Assembly: GCA_030428695.1 (NCBI GenBank)
Contig: JAUIEM010000111.1
Coordinates: forward strand, 1-24,667
Direction of reading: 5' to 3'
Origin: a bacterium
GTDB lineage: Bacteria; Planctomycetota; J058; JAJDCP01
DNA: 24,667 nucleotides
Positions 1-8,659 of this stretch are shown piece after piece. Within the stretch, counting starts at the first letter, position 1. Every line of letters begins with the position of its first letter. Position numbers and translations under genes: made by a program. Below the pieces are notes generated by a model. The model ran no database searches. It was not told the origin of the DNA and was given only the letters and a program-made list of their open reading frames with translations.

Positions 1-25
1 CACACCCCCACCCAGTGAGCAGCCG

Positions 26-1039
26 ATGCGCATCGCGGTCGACGGCATGGGCGGCGATCACGCGCCCCAGGCCACCATCGAAGGGCTCGCCCGACTCTCG
101 AAGGGGTTCGAGGGCAAGCTCCTCGTCACGGGTCCCGAGGCGGCGCTGCGGGCCGAGCTGAAGAAGCATCCCCACGATCCGCAGGTGCTCGAGATCGTGC
201 CGAGCGAGGGGGCGATCGCGATGGACGCCAAGCCCCGCGAAGCCCTCGAGGAGCAGCCGCGGGCGTCGCTGCCCCTCGCCGCGAGCATCGTCGCGAAGGG
301 CGAGGCGGACGCGCTGGTCTCGGCCGGCAACACTGGGGCGGTGGTCCTCTCCTGCGCGCGCTCCTTCGACCGCTTGCCCGGGGTGCGGCGCACGGCGCTG
401 GCGTCGGTGTTTCCGACGGCGCGGAGGCGCGGGCCGAAGCAGGATCCCTTCTCGCTGATGCTCGATGTCGGGGCGAACGTGCGGGTCGAGGCGCGGGACC
501 TGATCGCCTTCGCCCGCATGGGGTCGGCCTACGCGGGCGTGGTCAGCCTCAATCCGCGGCCGAAGGTCGCCCTCCTGAACAACGGCACCGAGAAGAGCAA
601 GGGCCCTCCGGAGTACCAGGAGGCCCACGGCGTGTTGGCGGAGGACGACGAGCTCGAGTTCATCGGCAACGTCGAGGGTATCGACATCCCGAAGGGCACC
701 GCCGACGTCGTGATCTGCGACGGCTTCGTCGGCAACATCGTGCTGAAGATGCTCGAGGGCGTCGGCGAGACCGCCAAACAGCTCGCCCGCCAGGCCTACG
801 CGAGCAAGTGGATCTGGAAGATCGCGCTGATGCTGCTCGGCGGCGGCATCAAGCAGGTCAAGGACCTCACCGACTGGAAGCAGTACGGCGGCGCGCCCAT
901 CCTCGGCTTCGACCGCCTGTGCATCAAGGCCCACGGCCGCTCGACCCCGCGCGCCCTCGCCAACGCGGTGCGCGTCGCGGCGAAGGCGGTGCGGGCGGAC
1001 CTCGTGACGATGATGGCCCGGCGCACGGGCACGGACTGA
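26..1039 (+). CDS. plsX: Phosphate acyltransferase PlsX
   Basis: PlsX converts acyl-ACP plus phosphate to acyl-phosphate, the acyl donor for glycerol-3-phosphate acylation by PlsY, at the inner face of the membrane. The 337-residue product has the family's usual length. It opens with the signature DGMGGDHAP (residues 6-14) and keeps the GNTGA motif (about 101-105), the LLNNGTE/KG segment (about 184-193), the CDGFVGN motif (about 231-237) and a C-terminal GGAPILGF segment. The ATG at 26 puts that signature at the correct distance from the N terminus. Another frame has a TGA at 16-18, so an upstream gene may end just before it, but only five codons are visible. In many bacteria plsX lies beside rpmF and fab genes; here its downstream neighbour is convergent. 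Identity is secure from the sequence alone. Confidence 0.97.
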   Translation: MRIAVDGMGGDHAPQATIEGLARLSKGFEGKLLVTGPEAALRAELKKHPHDPQVLEIVPSEGAIAMDAKPREALEEQPRASLPLAASIVAKGEADALVSAGNTGAVVLSCARSFDRLPGVRRTALASVFPTARRRGPKQDPFSLMLDVGANVRVEARDLIAFARMGSAYAGVVSLNPRPKVALLNNGTEKSKGPPEYQEAHGVLAEDDELEFIGNVEGIDIPKGTADVVICDGFVGNIVLKMLEGVGETAKQLARQAYASKWIWKIALMLLGGGIKQVKDLTDWKQYGGAPILGFDRLCIKAHGRSTPRALANAVRVAAKAVRADLVTMMARRTGTD

Positions 1040-1056
1040 GATCCTTGCGGACTCAG
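1036..1056. terminator. Hairpin spanning both stop codons of plsX and aroF
   Basis: CTGAG (1036-1040), a bulged A, TCC (1042-1044), a TTGC loop, GGA (1049-1051) and CTCAG (1052-1056) form an 8-bp hairpin with one bulge. It fills the 13-bp gap between the convergent genes and contains both TGA stops. No U-tract follows on either strand, so a terminator role is an inference. Confidence 0.35.
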
Positions 1057-2084
1057 ACCGGCGCTTCCGCCGGCACGCGGCGCCCGACGGCGGCGGCGAC
1101 CTTGCGTACGCTCTCCATCAGCGCCGCGAAATCGCCGGGCAACAAGGCCTGATCCTTGTCGGACAGCGCGAGCTCGGGGTTCGGATGGGTCTCGACGATC
1201 AGGGCGTCGGCGCCGGCCGCGACGGCGGCGAGGGCGAGGGGCGTGACCAGGCTGCGGATGCCGCAGGCGTGGCTGGGATCGGCGACGACCGGCAGGTGGG
1301 TGCGCTCCTTCAGCCAGGGGATCGCGCCGACGTCGAGGGTGTTGCGGGTCGCGCGCTCGTAGGTGCGGATGCCCCTCTCGCACAGCATCACCCGCGGATT
1401 CCCCGCCGACACGACGTACTCGGCCGCGAGCAGCAGCTCCTGCAGGGTCGCCATCATACCGCGCTTGAGCAGCACCGGCTTGCTCTGTTGGCCGACCGCG
1501 GTCAGCAGCCGGAAGTTCTGCATGTTGCGGGCGCCGATCTGCAGCACATCGGCGTAGCGCGCGACAAGGGGAACATCCTCGGGGGCGACCACCTCGGTGA
1601 CGACCGGCAGCCCGGTGCGCTCCCGCGCTTCGGCCAGCAGGCGCAGGCCCTCTTCGCCGAGGCCCTGGAAGCTGTAGGGCGAGGTGCGCGGCTTGAAGGC
1701 TCCGCCGCGCAGCGCGCGGGCCCCGTAGCGGGCGGTGTAGTCGGCGGTGGTCAGCATCTGCTCGCGGTTCTCGACCGAGCAGGGCCCGGCGATGACGACG
1801 ACCTCCTCGCCGCCGACCAGGGCGTCCCCGAGCCGGACCCGCGTCGGATGCGAGCGGTTCTCCCGCGAGACCAGCGGCCAGGGGGGTGCGCTCGTGCGCA
1901 CCTCGGCGACGCCGGGCAGACCGCGCAGCACCGCCTCCATGCGGGCGGCGCCGGCGCCGACCACGCCGACCAGGGAGCGGCCTTCGGCCTCGCTGACCTG
2001 GACGCGGAAGCCCTCGGCCTCGACGGTCCGCACGATGGCGGCCTTGTCCTTCAGCGTGCACGAGCTCTCGAGTACGGCGATCAT
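1053..2084 (-). CDS. aroF: 3-deoxy-7-phosphoheptulonate (DAHP) synthase, class I-beta with N-terminal ferredoxin-like domain
   Basis: Condenses phosphoenolpyruvate with erythrose-4-phosphate, the first step of the shikimate pathway that feeds chorismate to tryptophan synthesis. The 343-residue product has two parts. Residues 1 to about 65 form a small ferredoxin-like domain, which in the Thermotoga-type enzymes gives feedback control. The rest is a TIM barrel with IAGPCSVE (about 98-105; metal-binding Cys102), [22 protein letters not shown] and [10 protein letters not shown]. The ATG at 2084 overlaps the trpA stop in an ATGA, indicating translational coupling, and it is the last gene of the trp operon. 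It should therefore be co-regulated with trp through the trpL leader. Which amino acid inhibits the enzyme cannot be read from the sequence. The symbol aroF is by convention for this class; aroG or aroA are also used. Confidence 0.93.
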   Translation of the reverse strand: MIAVLESSCTLKDKAAIVRTVEAEGFRVQVSEAEGRSLVGVVGAGAARMEAVLRGLPGVAEVRTSAPPWPLVSRENRSHPTRVRLGDALVGGEEVVVIAGPCSVENREQMLTTADYTARYGARALRGGAFKPRTSPYSFQGLGEEGLRLLAEARERTGLPVVTEVVAPEDVPLVARYADVLQIGARNMQNFRLLTAVGQQSKPVLLKRGMMATLQELLLAAEYVVSAGNPRVMLCERGIRTYERATRNTLDVGAIPWLKERTHLPVVADPSHACGIRSLVTPLALAAVAAGADALIVETHPNPELALSDKDQALLPGDFAALMESVRKVAAAVGRRVPAEAPV

Positions 2085-2878
2085 CGCGGACCTCCCGGGG
2101 TGTGATCCCCCATCAGACGTTGCAGAAAAGACACGGCGGAGCCGCCGGCGGCGAGCGCGCGCAGCAGCGCGGAGCCGACGATCACGCCGTCGGCGTAGGG
2201 GGCGAGCGCCTCGACGTGCGCGGGCTCGGCGATCCCGAAGCCTGCGCAGACGGGCAGAGGGGAGCAGGCCCGCACCCGGCGCAGGTAGTCGCCGACATCG
2301 GCCGGAACCTGCCCGGTGCCGGTGGTCCCGGTCCGGGTGACCGCGTAGACGAAGCCGCGGCTCGCCTCGCACAGCGTGCGCAGCCGCGGCGGCTCGGTCA
2401 GCGGGCAGACCAGCTGCACGAGTGCGCGGTCGCGGGCATCGAGCGCATCGCGCACCGGTTCGCATTCCTCATAGGGCAGGTCGGGCACGATCAGCCCGCT
2501 GACCCCCGCCGCGGCGAGGTCTTCGCCGAGGCGGTCGAGGCCGCGGGCGAGCATCGGGTTGAGGTAGCTCATCAGCAAGAGCGGCGCCGCCGGACGCCGC
2601 GGGAGCGCGGCGAGCAGGTCGAGCAGCCAGGCCAGGCTCACCCCCTGGGCGAGGGCCTGGCGGCTGGTGTCCTGGATGGTCACCCCGTCGGCCATCGGGT
2701 CGCTGAACGGGACGCCGATCTCGACCGCGTCGGCGACCTCCGCGACCGCGAGCAGCAGCGCGGCGAAGTCTCTCCGGCGCGGGTAGCCGGCGGTCAGGAA
2801 GGGGATCAGCGCCGGCCGTCCGGCGCGCTTGGGAGCGCGCAGGGACGCGGTCAGGGCGTCGGCTCCGTGGTCGCGCAT
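2081..2878 (-). CDS. trpA: Tryptophan synthase alpha subunit
   Basis: Cleaves indole-3-glycerol phosphate to indole and glyceraldehyde-3-phosphate, passing indole to the beta subunit through the tunnel of the alpha2-beta2 complex. The 265-residue TIM barrel has the signature [14 protein letters not shown], with Glu53 and Asp64 matching the catalytic Glu49 and Asp60 of the E. coli enzyme. It also has [11 protein letters not shown] (about 128-138), a [10 protein letters not shown] loop-6 region and the phosphate-binding GFGI and GSALL segments near the C terminus. The ATG at 2878 overlaps the trpB stop (ATGA), and its own stop overlaps the aroF start in the same way. Length is normal and no catalytic residue is missing. 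Confidence 0.97.
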   Translation of the reverse strand: MRDHGADALTASLRAPKRAGRPALIPFLTAGYPRRRDFAALLLAVAEVADAVEIGVPFSDPMADGVTIQDTSRQALAQGVSLAWLLDLLAALPRRPAAPLLLMSYLNPMLARGLDRLGEDLAAAGVSGLIVPDLPYEECEPVRDALDARDRALVQLVCPLTEPPRLRTLCEASRGFVYAVTRTGTTGTGQVPADVGDYLRRVRACSPLPVCAGFGIAEPAHVEALAPYADGVIVGSALLRALAAGGSAVSFLQRLMGDHTPGGPR

Positions 2879-4056
2879 CACCTTCCCTCCCGCAGCAGGA
2901 TGCCGAGGTCCTTGTCGCCCCGGCCGGAGACGTTGATCAGGATGCGCGCGCCCTTGTGCTCGCGCGCCCACTTGCGGGCGCCGGCGAGGGCGTGGGCGGA
3001 CTCGAGGGCGGGCAGGATGCCTTCGGTCCGGCTGAGCTCGGCGAGGGCGTCGAGGGCCTCGGCGTCGCTGGCGGCGACGTACTCCGCCCGGCCACTCTCG
3101 TGCAGCCAGGAGTGCTCGGGCCCGACCCCCGGGTAGTCGAGCCCCGCGGAGACCGAGTGGGACTCCTGGATCTGGCCGTCGTCGTCCTGCAGGAGATGGC
3201 TGAAGCAGCCGTGCAGGACGCCCGGCTTCCCGCGCGCGAGGCTCGCGCTGTGGTCGCCCAGCCCGTCCCCGCGGCCGCCGGCTTCGACCCCGAGCAGGGC
3301 GACCCCGGGGTCCTCGATGAAGGGGTGGAAGAGGCCGATCGCGTTCGAGCCGCCGCCGACGCAGGCGACCGCGACGTCGGGCAGCGCACCCGCCTGCTCG
3401 AGCATCTGCGCCCGCGCTTCCCGCCCGATCACCGCCTGCAGCTCGCGCACCAGCCAGGGATAGGGGTGCGGGCCGACGGCGGAGCCGAGCAGGTAGTAGA
3501 CGCCCTCCGGATCGCCGACCCAGTGCCGCAGGGCGTCGTCGATCGCGGCGCGCAGGGTGCGGTCGCCGCTCTCGACCGGGCGCAGCTCGGCGCCCATCAG
3601 CCGCATGCGGTGGACGTTCGGCGCCTGGCGTTCGACGTCGACCGCGCCCATGTACACGATGCAGGGCAGGCCGACCCGCGCGCAGGCGGCGGCGCTGGCG
3701 ACGCCGTGCTGGCCGGCGCCGGTCTCCGCGACGACCTGCCGGGCGCCCATCCGTCGGGCGAGCAGCGCCTGGCCGAGGGCGTTGTTGATCTTGTGGGCGC
3801 CGGTGTGGGCGAGGTCCTCGCGCTTGAGCCAGACCTCGGCCCCCCAACGCTCGCTGAGGCGGGGCGCGGGGCTGAGCGGCGTCGGCCGCCCGACCCAGGT
3901 CCGCAGCTCGGCGGCGAAGGCGGCGTGGAAGTCCGGGTCGTCGAGCGCGTCGCGGGCCGCGAGCTCGAGGTGGCGCACGGCGCGCACCAGCAGCTCGGGG
4001 ATGTAGGCGCCGCCGAAGCGCCCGAAGCGGCCCCGCACGTCGGGCAGCGCGGTCAT
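2878..4056 (-). CDS. trpB: Tryptophan synthase beta subunit
   Basis: PLP enzyme that condenses indole and serine to tryptophan in complex with TrpA. The 392-residue product begins with the typical [15 protein letters not shown] segment. It carries HTGAHKINN, in which Lys89 is the PLP-binding lysine, then ETGAGQHG (about 108-115) and the phosphate-binding [11 protein letters not shown]. These features identify TrpB1 rather than the TrpB2 paralogue. The ATG at 4056 overlaps the trpF stop (ATGA) and is preceded by a strong GAGGAGGAG ribosome binding site lying inside trpF, so the gene may be translated both by coupling and by fresh initiation, which would suit a higher dose of beta subunit. Confidence 0.98.
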   Translation of the reverse strand: MTALPDVRGRFGRFGGAYIPELLVRAVRHLELAARDALDDPDFHAAFAAELRTWVGRPTPLSPAPRLSERWGAEVWLKREDLAHTGAHKINNALGQALLARRMGARQVVAETGAGQHGVASAAACARVGLPCIVYMGAVDVERQAPNVHRMRLMGAELRPVESGDRTLRAAIDDALRHWVGDPEGVYYLLGSAVGPHPYPWLVRELQAVIGREARAQMLEQAGALPDVAVACVGGGSNAIGLFHPFIEDPGVALLGVEAGGRGDGLGDHSASLARGKPGVLHGCFSHLLQDDDGQIQESHSVSAGLDYPGVGPEHSWLHESGRAEYVAASDAEALDALAELSRTEGILPALESAHALAGARKWAREHKGARILINVSGRGDKDLGILLREGR

Positions 4057-4682
4057 GATGTCTCCTCCTCTGGATGTTCCTCTGCGAGCCGCCGCGCGGC
4101 CGCCCGCGCCGTCTGGATGAAGGCGTGGATGCGGGCGGGATCCTTGACCCCGCGCGCCCGCTCGACGCCGCTGCTGACGTCGACCCCCCAGGGCCGCACC
4201 GTCCGGATCGCGGCCTCGAGGTTGGCGGCGCACAGCCCGCCGGCCAGGATCAGCCGCCGCCCCGGCGCGGCCCGCGCCGCCCGGGCCCAGTCCGCGCGCT
4301 GGCCCGTGCCGCCGCCGCCGACCGCGTCGAGGACGACCCGCCCGGGGAACGGCGCGAGCGCGTCGAGCAGCTCCGGCCCGTCGCAGAAGGCCGGTAGGTA
4401 GCCGCAGCGAAGACCCTCCGGGGGCGTGGGCTGCAGGGCCTGCACCGTGTCGAAGCCGAGCGCGGCCACGGCGTCGAGCAGCTCCGCGCGCACCTGGCGG
4501 AAGACCGCGATGCGCTCGATCCCCGCAGGCACCGCCTCGAGCAGGCGCGCGGCCCGCTCGGGGTCGACCTGGCGTGGGGAGGTCGCGAACACGAAGCCGA
4601 GGGCGTCGGCGCCCGCTTCCACCGCCGCGGCGACCGCTTCCCCCGTCGACAGCCCGCAGATCTTGACGAAGAGCCCCGTCAT
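4053..4682 (-). CDS. trpF: Phosphoribosylanthranilate isomerase
   Basis: Catalyses the Amadori rearrangement of phosphoribosylanthranilate to CdRP, the third step after chorismate. The 209-residue single-domain barrel starts with VKICGLS (catalytic Cys9). It continues with [28 protein letters not shown] (general acid Asp119) and a C-terminal GVDVSSGVE phosphate-binding motif. Start and stop both overlap the neighbours by the ATGA arrangement. TrpF stands apart from TrpC here, unlike the fused enzyme of E. coli. Confidence 0.96.
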   Translation of the reverse strand: MTGLFVKICGLSTGEAVAAAVEAGADALGFVFATSPRQVDPERAARLLEAVPAGIERIAVFRQVRAELLDAVAALGFDTVQALQPTPPEGLRCGYLPAFCDGPELLDALAPFPGRVVLDAVGGGGTGQRADWARAARAAPGRRLILAGGLCAANLEAAIRTVRPWGVDVSSGVERARGVKDPARIHAFIQTARAAARRLAEEHPEEETS

Positions 4683-5485
4683 GCGCGCACCTCCTGGGCG
4701 GCTTCGCGCCCTGCACGGAGGAAGTCCGCGACCCGTGCGCCCGGAGCTTCCGCCCGCATCAGCGCGCCGCCGACGAGGGCCGCCCGGTAGCCGAGCCGGC
4801 GCGCCTCCGCGGCATCTTTGGGAAGCGCCAGCCCGCTCTCGGCGACGCACACCGCCCCCCGCGGCAGCTCCGGGGCCAGCGCCGCCAGCCGGGTCGGATC
4901 GACGGCCAGGCTGCGCAGGTCGCGGGTGTTGACGCCGACCAGCCGGGAGCCGCCGGCGACCGCCCCGGCCCGGGCGAGGTCCGCGGCGTCGAAGGCCTCG
5001 AGCAACACGAACAGCCCGCACGCATCGGCCGCCCGCAGGCAGGCGTCCAGCGACACGTCGTCGAGCAGCGCGACGATCAGCAGCACCCCGCCCGCCCCGT
5101 GCGCCCGGGCCTCGTAGACCTGGTAGGGAGCGACGAGGAAGTCCTTGCGCATCACCGGCGCCGACGACGCCGCGGCGGCCGCGGCGAGATCTTCGAGGCT
5201 GCCGGCGAAGCGCTCCGGCTCCGTCAGCACCGACACCGCCGCCGCGCCGCCCTGGACGTAGGCCGCGGTCCGTGCCGCGGGGTCGACTTCCGCCGCCAGG
5301 CTGCCCGCCGAAGGCGATGCCCGCTTGACCTCGGCGATGAGATCGAAGTCCGGATGCAGCTTCAGCGCCGGCGCCGGCGGAGCGGCCAGGGCCCGCGCCC
5401 GCAACGCCGCGAGCTCCTCGCGGGCGGCCGCCCGTTGCCAGCGCGCGGCGCTCGCTTCCGCCATCGTTTGCAGGAAGTCAGCCAT
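4679..5485 (-). CDS. trpC: Indole-3-glycerol phosphate synthase
   Basis: Closes the indole ring, turning CdRP into indole-3-glycerol phosphate with loss of CO2 and water. The 268-residue product has the helical N-terminal extension and then [14 protein letters not shown], with the catalytic lysine in [16 protein letters not shown] (second catalytic lysine), [10 protein letters not shown] and VAESGL follow. The ATG at 5485 lies 8 bases inside trpD and has a GGAGG ribosome binding site 5 bases upstream, within the trpD 3' end. An in-frame ATG seven codons later is possible but would remove part of the N-terminal helix. Confidence 0.96.
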   Translation of the reverse strand: MADFLQTMAEASAARWQRAAAREELAALRARALAAPPAPALKLHPDFDLIAEVKRASPSAGSLAAEVDPAARTAAYVQGGAAAVSVLTEPERFAGSLEDLAAAAAASSAPVMRKDFLVAPYQVYEARAHGAGGVLLIVALLDDVSLDACLRAADACGLFVLLEAFDAADLARAGAVAGGSRLVGVNTRDLRSLAVDPTRLAALAPELPRGAVCVAESGLALPKDAAEARRLGYRAALVGGALMRAEAPGARVADFLRAGREAAQEVRA

Positions 5486-6482
5486 CGTGTCCTCCCAGCC
5501 GGGTGAGCAGCGCCGCCCCGCACCCGTCCCGCAGGCCCTCCCGCGCCTGCTCCAGGCCGGCGCCGAGCGAGGGGGCGCGGCCGCAGACCTCGAGCACCAG
5601 GCCGGCGTTGAGCGCGACCGCGTCGGCGATCGGTCCCGCCCGGCCGCCGAGCACCGCCCGCATCGTCGCGGCGTTGTCAGCGGCGGAGCCCCCCGCGAGC
5701 TCTTCGAGGGAGCAGCGTGCCAGCCCGAGCGAAGTCGGGTCGATCTGGCGCGGCCGCACGCGGCCCGGCGCGACATCCCACAGCTCGAAGGGCCCGACCG
5801 GCGTCGCCTCATCCCAGCCCGCCGCGCCGTGCACGACGAAGGCCCGCGTGACCCCGAGCCCGCTCAGGCAGTGCGCCATGCGCTCGGCGGCGCCGGCGGA
5901 GAAGGCCCCGATCAGCTGGTGGGTCGGCCGGGCCGGGTTCGTCAGCGGCCCGAGCAGGTTGAACACGGTGCGGGTCTTCAGCGCCCGGCGGGTCGGCACG
6001 ACGGCGGCGGTCGCGGCGTGGAAGCGCGGGGCGAAGAGGAAGGTGAAGCCGGTGGCGCGGAGCATCGCCCCCGCAGCCTCCGGCGTCGAAGGCAAGCCGA
6101 TGCCGAGCGCCTCGAGCACGTCGGCGCTGCCCGAGCGGCTCGACACCGAACGGTTGCCGTGCTTGACCACCCGCAGCCCGAGGCCGGCGAGCAGGAGCGC
6201 CGCGGCGGTCGAGATGTTGAAGCTCGAGGAGCCGTCCCCGCCGGTCCCGCAGGTGTCGACCAGCACCCCCTCCGGCCGCTCGGGAAGCGGCGCCGCGCGC
6301 TCCCGCATCGCCCGCGCCAGCCCGCGCAGCTCTTCTGGCGTCTCGCCCTTGGCCCGCAGGGCGATCAGCGCGCCGCCCTTGACCGCCTCGGGCACCTCCG
6401 GATCGACGAGCATCGCGAGCAGGGCTTCCGCCTCCGCCTCGGCGAGATCCTCTCCATCGTACAGGCGTTCGAGGAAGTCCAT
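5478..6482 (-). CDS. trpD: Anthranilate phosphoribosyltransferase
   Basis: Transfers phosphoribose from PRPP to anthranilate. The 334-residue product has the usual length and is not fused to a glutaminase domain. The PRPP-binding GTGGDG motif is at residues 79-84, followed by SFNISTAAA and KHGNRSVSSRSGSADVLEALG, the family signature. The NLLGPLTNPARP segment and an HGAAGWDE segment are further landmarks. The ATG overlaps the trpG stop by one base (TGATG), a common coupling geometry. Identity is not in doubt. Confidence 0.97.
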   Translation of the reverse strand: MDFLERLYDGEDLAEAEAEALLAMLVDPEVPEAVKGGALIALRAKGETPEELRGLARAMRERAAPLPERPEGVLVDTCGTGGDGSSSFNISTAAALLLAGLGLRVVKHGNRSVSSRSGSADVLEALGIGLPSTPEAAGAMLRATGFTFLFAPRFHAATAAVVPTRRALKTRTVFNLLGPLTNPARPTHQLIGAFSAGAAERMAHCLSGLGVTRAFVVHGAAGWDEATPVGPFELWDVAPGRVRPRQIDPTSLGLARCSLEELAGGSAADNAATMRAVLGGRAGPIADAVALNAGLVLEVCGRAPSLGAGLEQAREGLRDGCGAALLTRLGGHDG

Positions 6483-7066
6483 CAGCGCTCCCTCCCGGGC
6501 TCACCGGCGAGGAAGTTCCCGAGCAGGCGTTGGCCCTCCGGGGTCAGGATGCTCTCCGGGTGGAACTGCACCGAGACCGCGGGCAGTGACTGGTGACGCA
6601 GGCCCATCACCTCGCCGTCGGAGGTGTAGGCGGTGATCTTCAGCTCCGCCGGCAGGCCCTGCTCCTCGACGATCAGCGAGTGGTAGCGCGCCGCCTCGAA
6701 GGGGTTCGGCAGCCCGGCGTAGAGTCCGCGGCTGTCGTGGTAGACCCGGGAGCTCTTGCCGTGCATCAGCCGCGGAGCCGCTCCGACGGTTCCGCCGAGC
6801 ACCGCCGCGAGCACTTGATGGCCGAGGCACACCCCGAGCAGCGGCAGGCCGCGGGCCAGGGCCGCCCGCACCAGCTCGGGGGAGCGTCCGGCGTCCTCGG
6901 GCCGGCCGGGGCCGGGGGAGACGACGAGGTGCGTCGCCGCGTCGAGCTGCGCCGGGGACACTTCGTCGTTGCGCAGGACGGTCACCGCCGCGTCGAGCAT
7001 CCGCAGCCCCTGGACGAGGTTGAAGGTGAAGGAGTCGTAGTTGTCGATCAGCAGCACCTGGCGCAT
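6482..7066 (-). CDS. trpG: Anthranilate synthase component II (glutamine amidotransferase)
   Basis: Class I glutaminase that supplies ammonia to TrpE; free-standing TrpG proteins can also serve para-aminobenzoate synthesis as PabA, and no separate pabA is seen here. The 194-residue product begins VLLIDNYDSFTFNLVQ. It has VSPGPGRPEDAG for the oxyanion region, GVCLGHQ with the nucleophile Cys80, and VQFHPESILTPEG with the catalytic His and Glu. Two starts are possible, GTG at 7069 or ATG at 7066. GGGAGGG ends 6 bases before the ATG but only 3 before the GTG, so the ATG is preferred. It overlaps the trpE stop by one base, like the trpG-trpD junction. Confidence 0.96.
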   Translation of the reverse strand: MRQVLLIDNYDSFTFNLVQGLRMLDAAVTVLRNDEVSPAQLDAATHLVVSPGPGRPEDAGRSPELVRAALARGLPLLGVCLGHQVLAAVLGGTVGAAPRLMHGKSSRVYHDSRGLYAGLPNPFEAARYHSLIVEEQGLPAELKITAYTSDGEVMGLRHQSLPAVSVQFHPESILTPEGQRLLGNFLAGEPGRER

Positions 7067-8445
7067 CACAGTCCCTCCCGCGCGAGCTCGAGGGAGACGG
7101 CGAGCGCGGCGCTCTTGGCCATCACCTCCCGGTACTCCGCCTCGGGGCGGCTGTCGGCGACCAGGCCCGCGCCGGCCTGGTAGGCGTAGCGGTCGCCGTC
7201 GAAGAACAGGCTGCGGATGGTGATCGCCTGGTCCATGCCCGCGTGGCCGAAGTAGCCGACGGTGCCAGCGTACAGGCCGCGGCGCACCGGCTCGAGCTGC
7301 TCGATCAGCTCGAGGGCGCGCACCTTCGGCGCGCCGACCACCGTGCCGGCGGGGAAACAGGCGGCGTACAGGTCGAAGGCGTCATGGTCCGGGGCGAGCA
7401 CGCCCTCGACACCGCTGACCAGGTGCATCACGTGGCTGTAGCGCTCGACGACCCGGTAGGGCTCGACCCGCACGCTGCCGGGCAGGGCGACGCGGCCGAT
7501 GTCGTTGCGGGCGAGGTCGACGAGCATCACGTGCTCGGCGATCTCCTTCGGATCGGCGCGGAGCTCGTCGGCGAGGGCGCGGTCGGCCTCTGCATCGGCG
7601 CCGCGCGGCCGCGTCCCGGCGATCGGCCGCAAGGTCGCGCGGCGGCCCCGCAGGGTGACCAGGGCTTCGGGGGAGGAACCGACGACCGCGCGCTCCCCGA
7701 AGCGCAGGAAGACCATGTACGGCGAGGGGTTGAGCAGGCGCAGGGCGCGGTAGACCGTGAACGGGTCGAGGCTGTGCTGGCCGGAGAAGCGGTTCGCGAG
7801 CACGAGCTGGTACACATCCCCCGCCCGGATCGCTCGCTGGCTCGCCTCGACCGCCGCGACGAAGGCGCTCTCGCTGAAGGAGGGCGCGGAGGCTTCGAAG
7901 GAGCCGCCGCCGCCGGTGTCCGGCACAGGTCCGCGCAGGAGCCGGACCACCTCCAGGCGCAGGGCCGCGCGCTCGCTCTCCGGGCCGTCGAAGAGCAGCG
8001 CGACCCGGCGGCTGACGTGGTCGAAGACCAGCAGCGCGCGCGGCGCGAAGTAGGCCGCCTCGAGCCCGCCGCCCGCCCGCGGCGCGAGCATCGGCAGCCG
8101 GTCGAGGCGGCGCACGAGGTCGAAGCCGGCGACCCCGACCAGACCCCCGTCGAAGGGCAGCGCCAGGCCCTGGCCCGGCCGCGGTGCCCGGGCGAGGGCG
8201 GCGCGGAAGGCGGCGAGCAGGCCGGCGGGGGTGTCGGGGACCGGAGCGTCGTCCGCGCCGATCTGGAAGCGGCCGTCCTCGAGCCGGACGTCGAGCCCTT
8301 CCCCGAAGCCGAGGAAGGAGTAGCGGGCGAGCTGCTCGCCGCCGACCACGCTCTCCAGCAGGAAGCGCGGCTCGAGCGGGGCGAGCTTGAGGAACGCCGA
8401 CACGGGGGTGTCGAGGTCGGCGGCGATATCAAAGGGGGCGTGCAT
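7066..8445 (-). CDS. trpE: Anthranilate synthase component I
   Basis: Converts chorismate and ammonia to anthranilate, the committed step. The 459-residue product has an N-terminal ADLDTPVSAFLKL element; in characterised enzymes this region holds the LLES motif for tryptophan feedback, and FLLESVVGGEQLARYSFLG is present at about residues 28-46. The C-terminal chorismate-binding domain has SSPEALV, PIAGTRPRG, LVDLARNDIGRV, HLVSGVEG and FPAGTVVGAPKVRALE, ending in AYQAGAGLVADS. The ATG at 8445 follows GGAGGAG by two bases, and that site is the 3' arm of a perfect hairpin (8446-8465). First structural gene of the trp operon. Confidence 0.97.
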   Translation of the reverse strand: MHAPFDIAADLDTPVSAFLKLAPLEPRFLLESVVGGEQLARYSFLGFGEGLDVRLEDGRFQIGADDAPVPDTPAGLLAAFRAALARAPRPGQGLALPFDGGLVGVAGFDLVRRLDRLPMLAPRAGGGLEAAYFAPRALLVFDHVSRRVALLFDGPESERAALRLEVVRLLRGPVPDTGGGGSFEASAPSFSESAFVAAVEASQRAIRAGDVYQLVLANRFSGQHSLDPFTVYRALRLLNPSPYMVFLRFGERAVVGSSPEALVTLRGRRATLRPIAGTRPRGADAEADRALADELRADPKEIAEHVMLVDLARNDIGRVALPGSVRVEPYRVVERYSHVMHLVSGVEGVLAPDHDAFDLYAACFPAGTVVGAPKVRALELIEQLEPVRRGLYAGTVGYFGHAGMDQAITIRSLFFDGDRYAYQAGAGLVADSRPEAEYREVMAKSAALAVSLELAREGL

Positions 8446-8521
8446 GGCTCCTCCTGCGAGGAGCCCTCACCCCCCGCGATGGCGTGGGAGGTGGAAAGAC
8501 ACAGAACCGCGAGCCACCTCC
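8446..8521 (-). promoter_or_regulatory. trp leader RNA: trpE ribosome-binding-site hairpin and competing stems
   Basis: On the minus strand, between the trpL stop and trpE, three 8-bp pairings are possible. GGAGGTGG (8521-8514) pairs with CCACCTCC (8494-8487). CACCTCCC (8493-8486) pairs with GGGGGGTG (8475-8468) using one G-U pair, so these two stems exclude each other. GGCTCCTC (8465-8458), loop GCAG, pairs with GAGGAGCC (8453-8446), and the latter contains the trpE Shine-Dalgarno sequence right before the ATG. No U-tract follows any stem, so a classical intrinsic attenuator is not apparent and translational control is more likely. I could not derive a complete switch by hand, because both upstream stems are compatible with the occluding hairpin. 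Confidence 0.6.
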
Positions 8522-8522
8522 G

Positions 8523-8585
8523 TCAGAGGGACCACCACCAGCAGCGGGTGCAGTGCGTCGCGGGGTGTCTCGGTGCGGTGCTCAT
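8523..8585 (-). CDS. trpL: Tryptophan operon leader peptide
   Basis: A 20-codon open frame that starts with ATG at 8585 and ends with TGA at 8525-8523, 77 bases before trpE. The peptide ends CTRCWWWSL: three consecutive UGG codons at 8540-8532, followed by two codons and the stop. Stretches of adjacent Trp codons just before the stop are the hallmark of trp leader peptides, in which a ribosome starved of charged tRNA-Trp stalls and reshapes the downstream RNA. The gene lies in the right place and orientation for the seven trp genes plus aroF. It has no Shine-Dalgarno sequence, and a candidate -10 element lies 7 bases upstream, so it may be translated from a leaderless transcript. Confidence 0.82.
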   Translation of the reverse strand: MSTAPRHPATHCTRCWWWSL

Positions 8586-8592
8586 GCAGACG

Positions 8593-8622
8593 AGGCTAGC
8601 GGGAGGATCCCGCACGGCGCAA
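8593..8622 (-). promoter_or_regulatory. Candidate promoter of the trp leader and operon
   Basis: Minus strand: TTGCGC (8622-8617), 18-bp spacer, TAGCCT (8598-8593). The -10 ends 7 bases before the trpL ATG, which would make the transcript start at or next to the start codon. The -10 box is weak, so this is tentative. Confidence 0.35.
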
Positions 8623-8636
8623 GGACTTTTTTTGCG
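8618..8636. promoter_or_regulatory. Inverted repeat CGCAA-N9-TTGCG over the trp -35 region
   Basis: CGCAA (8618-8622) and TTGCG (8632-8636) are perfect 5-bp arms. One arm overlaps the proposed trp -35 box, and a run of seven T lies between the arms. This could be an operator, but no matching regulator is encoded nearby. Confidence 0.25.
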
Positions 8637-8659
8637 GCGCGGGCATCGGGATGCTCCGC

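Noticed and set aside
1..18. Five codons ending in TGA just before plsX, possibly the end of rpmF or another gene
   Set aside because: Too short to identify; recorded only as a remark in the plsX entry.
796..2061. Long Arg/Pro/Gly-rich open frames on both strands opposite real genes
   Set aside because: Caused by high GC and third-position bias; they lack ribosome binding sites, family motifs and normal composition, and overlap clear genes.
8599..8633. GCGGGA-GGA-TCCCGC hairpin followed by a T7 run, resembling an intrinsic terminator
   Set aside because: 13 bases separate stem and T-run, and no gene ends upstream of it on the plus strand; it lies in the trp promoter region.
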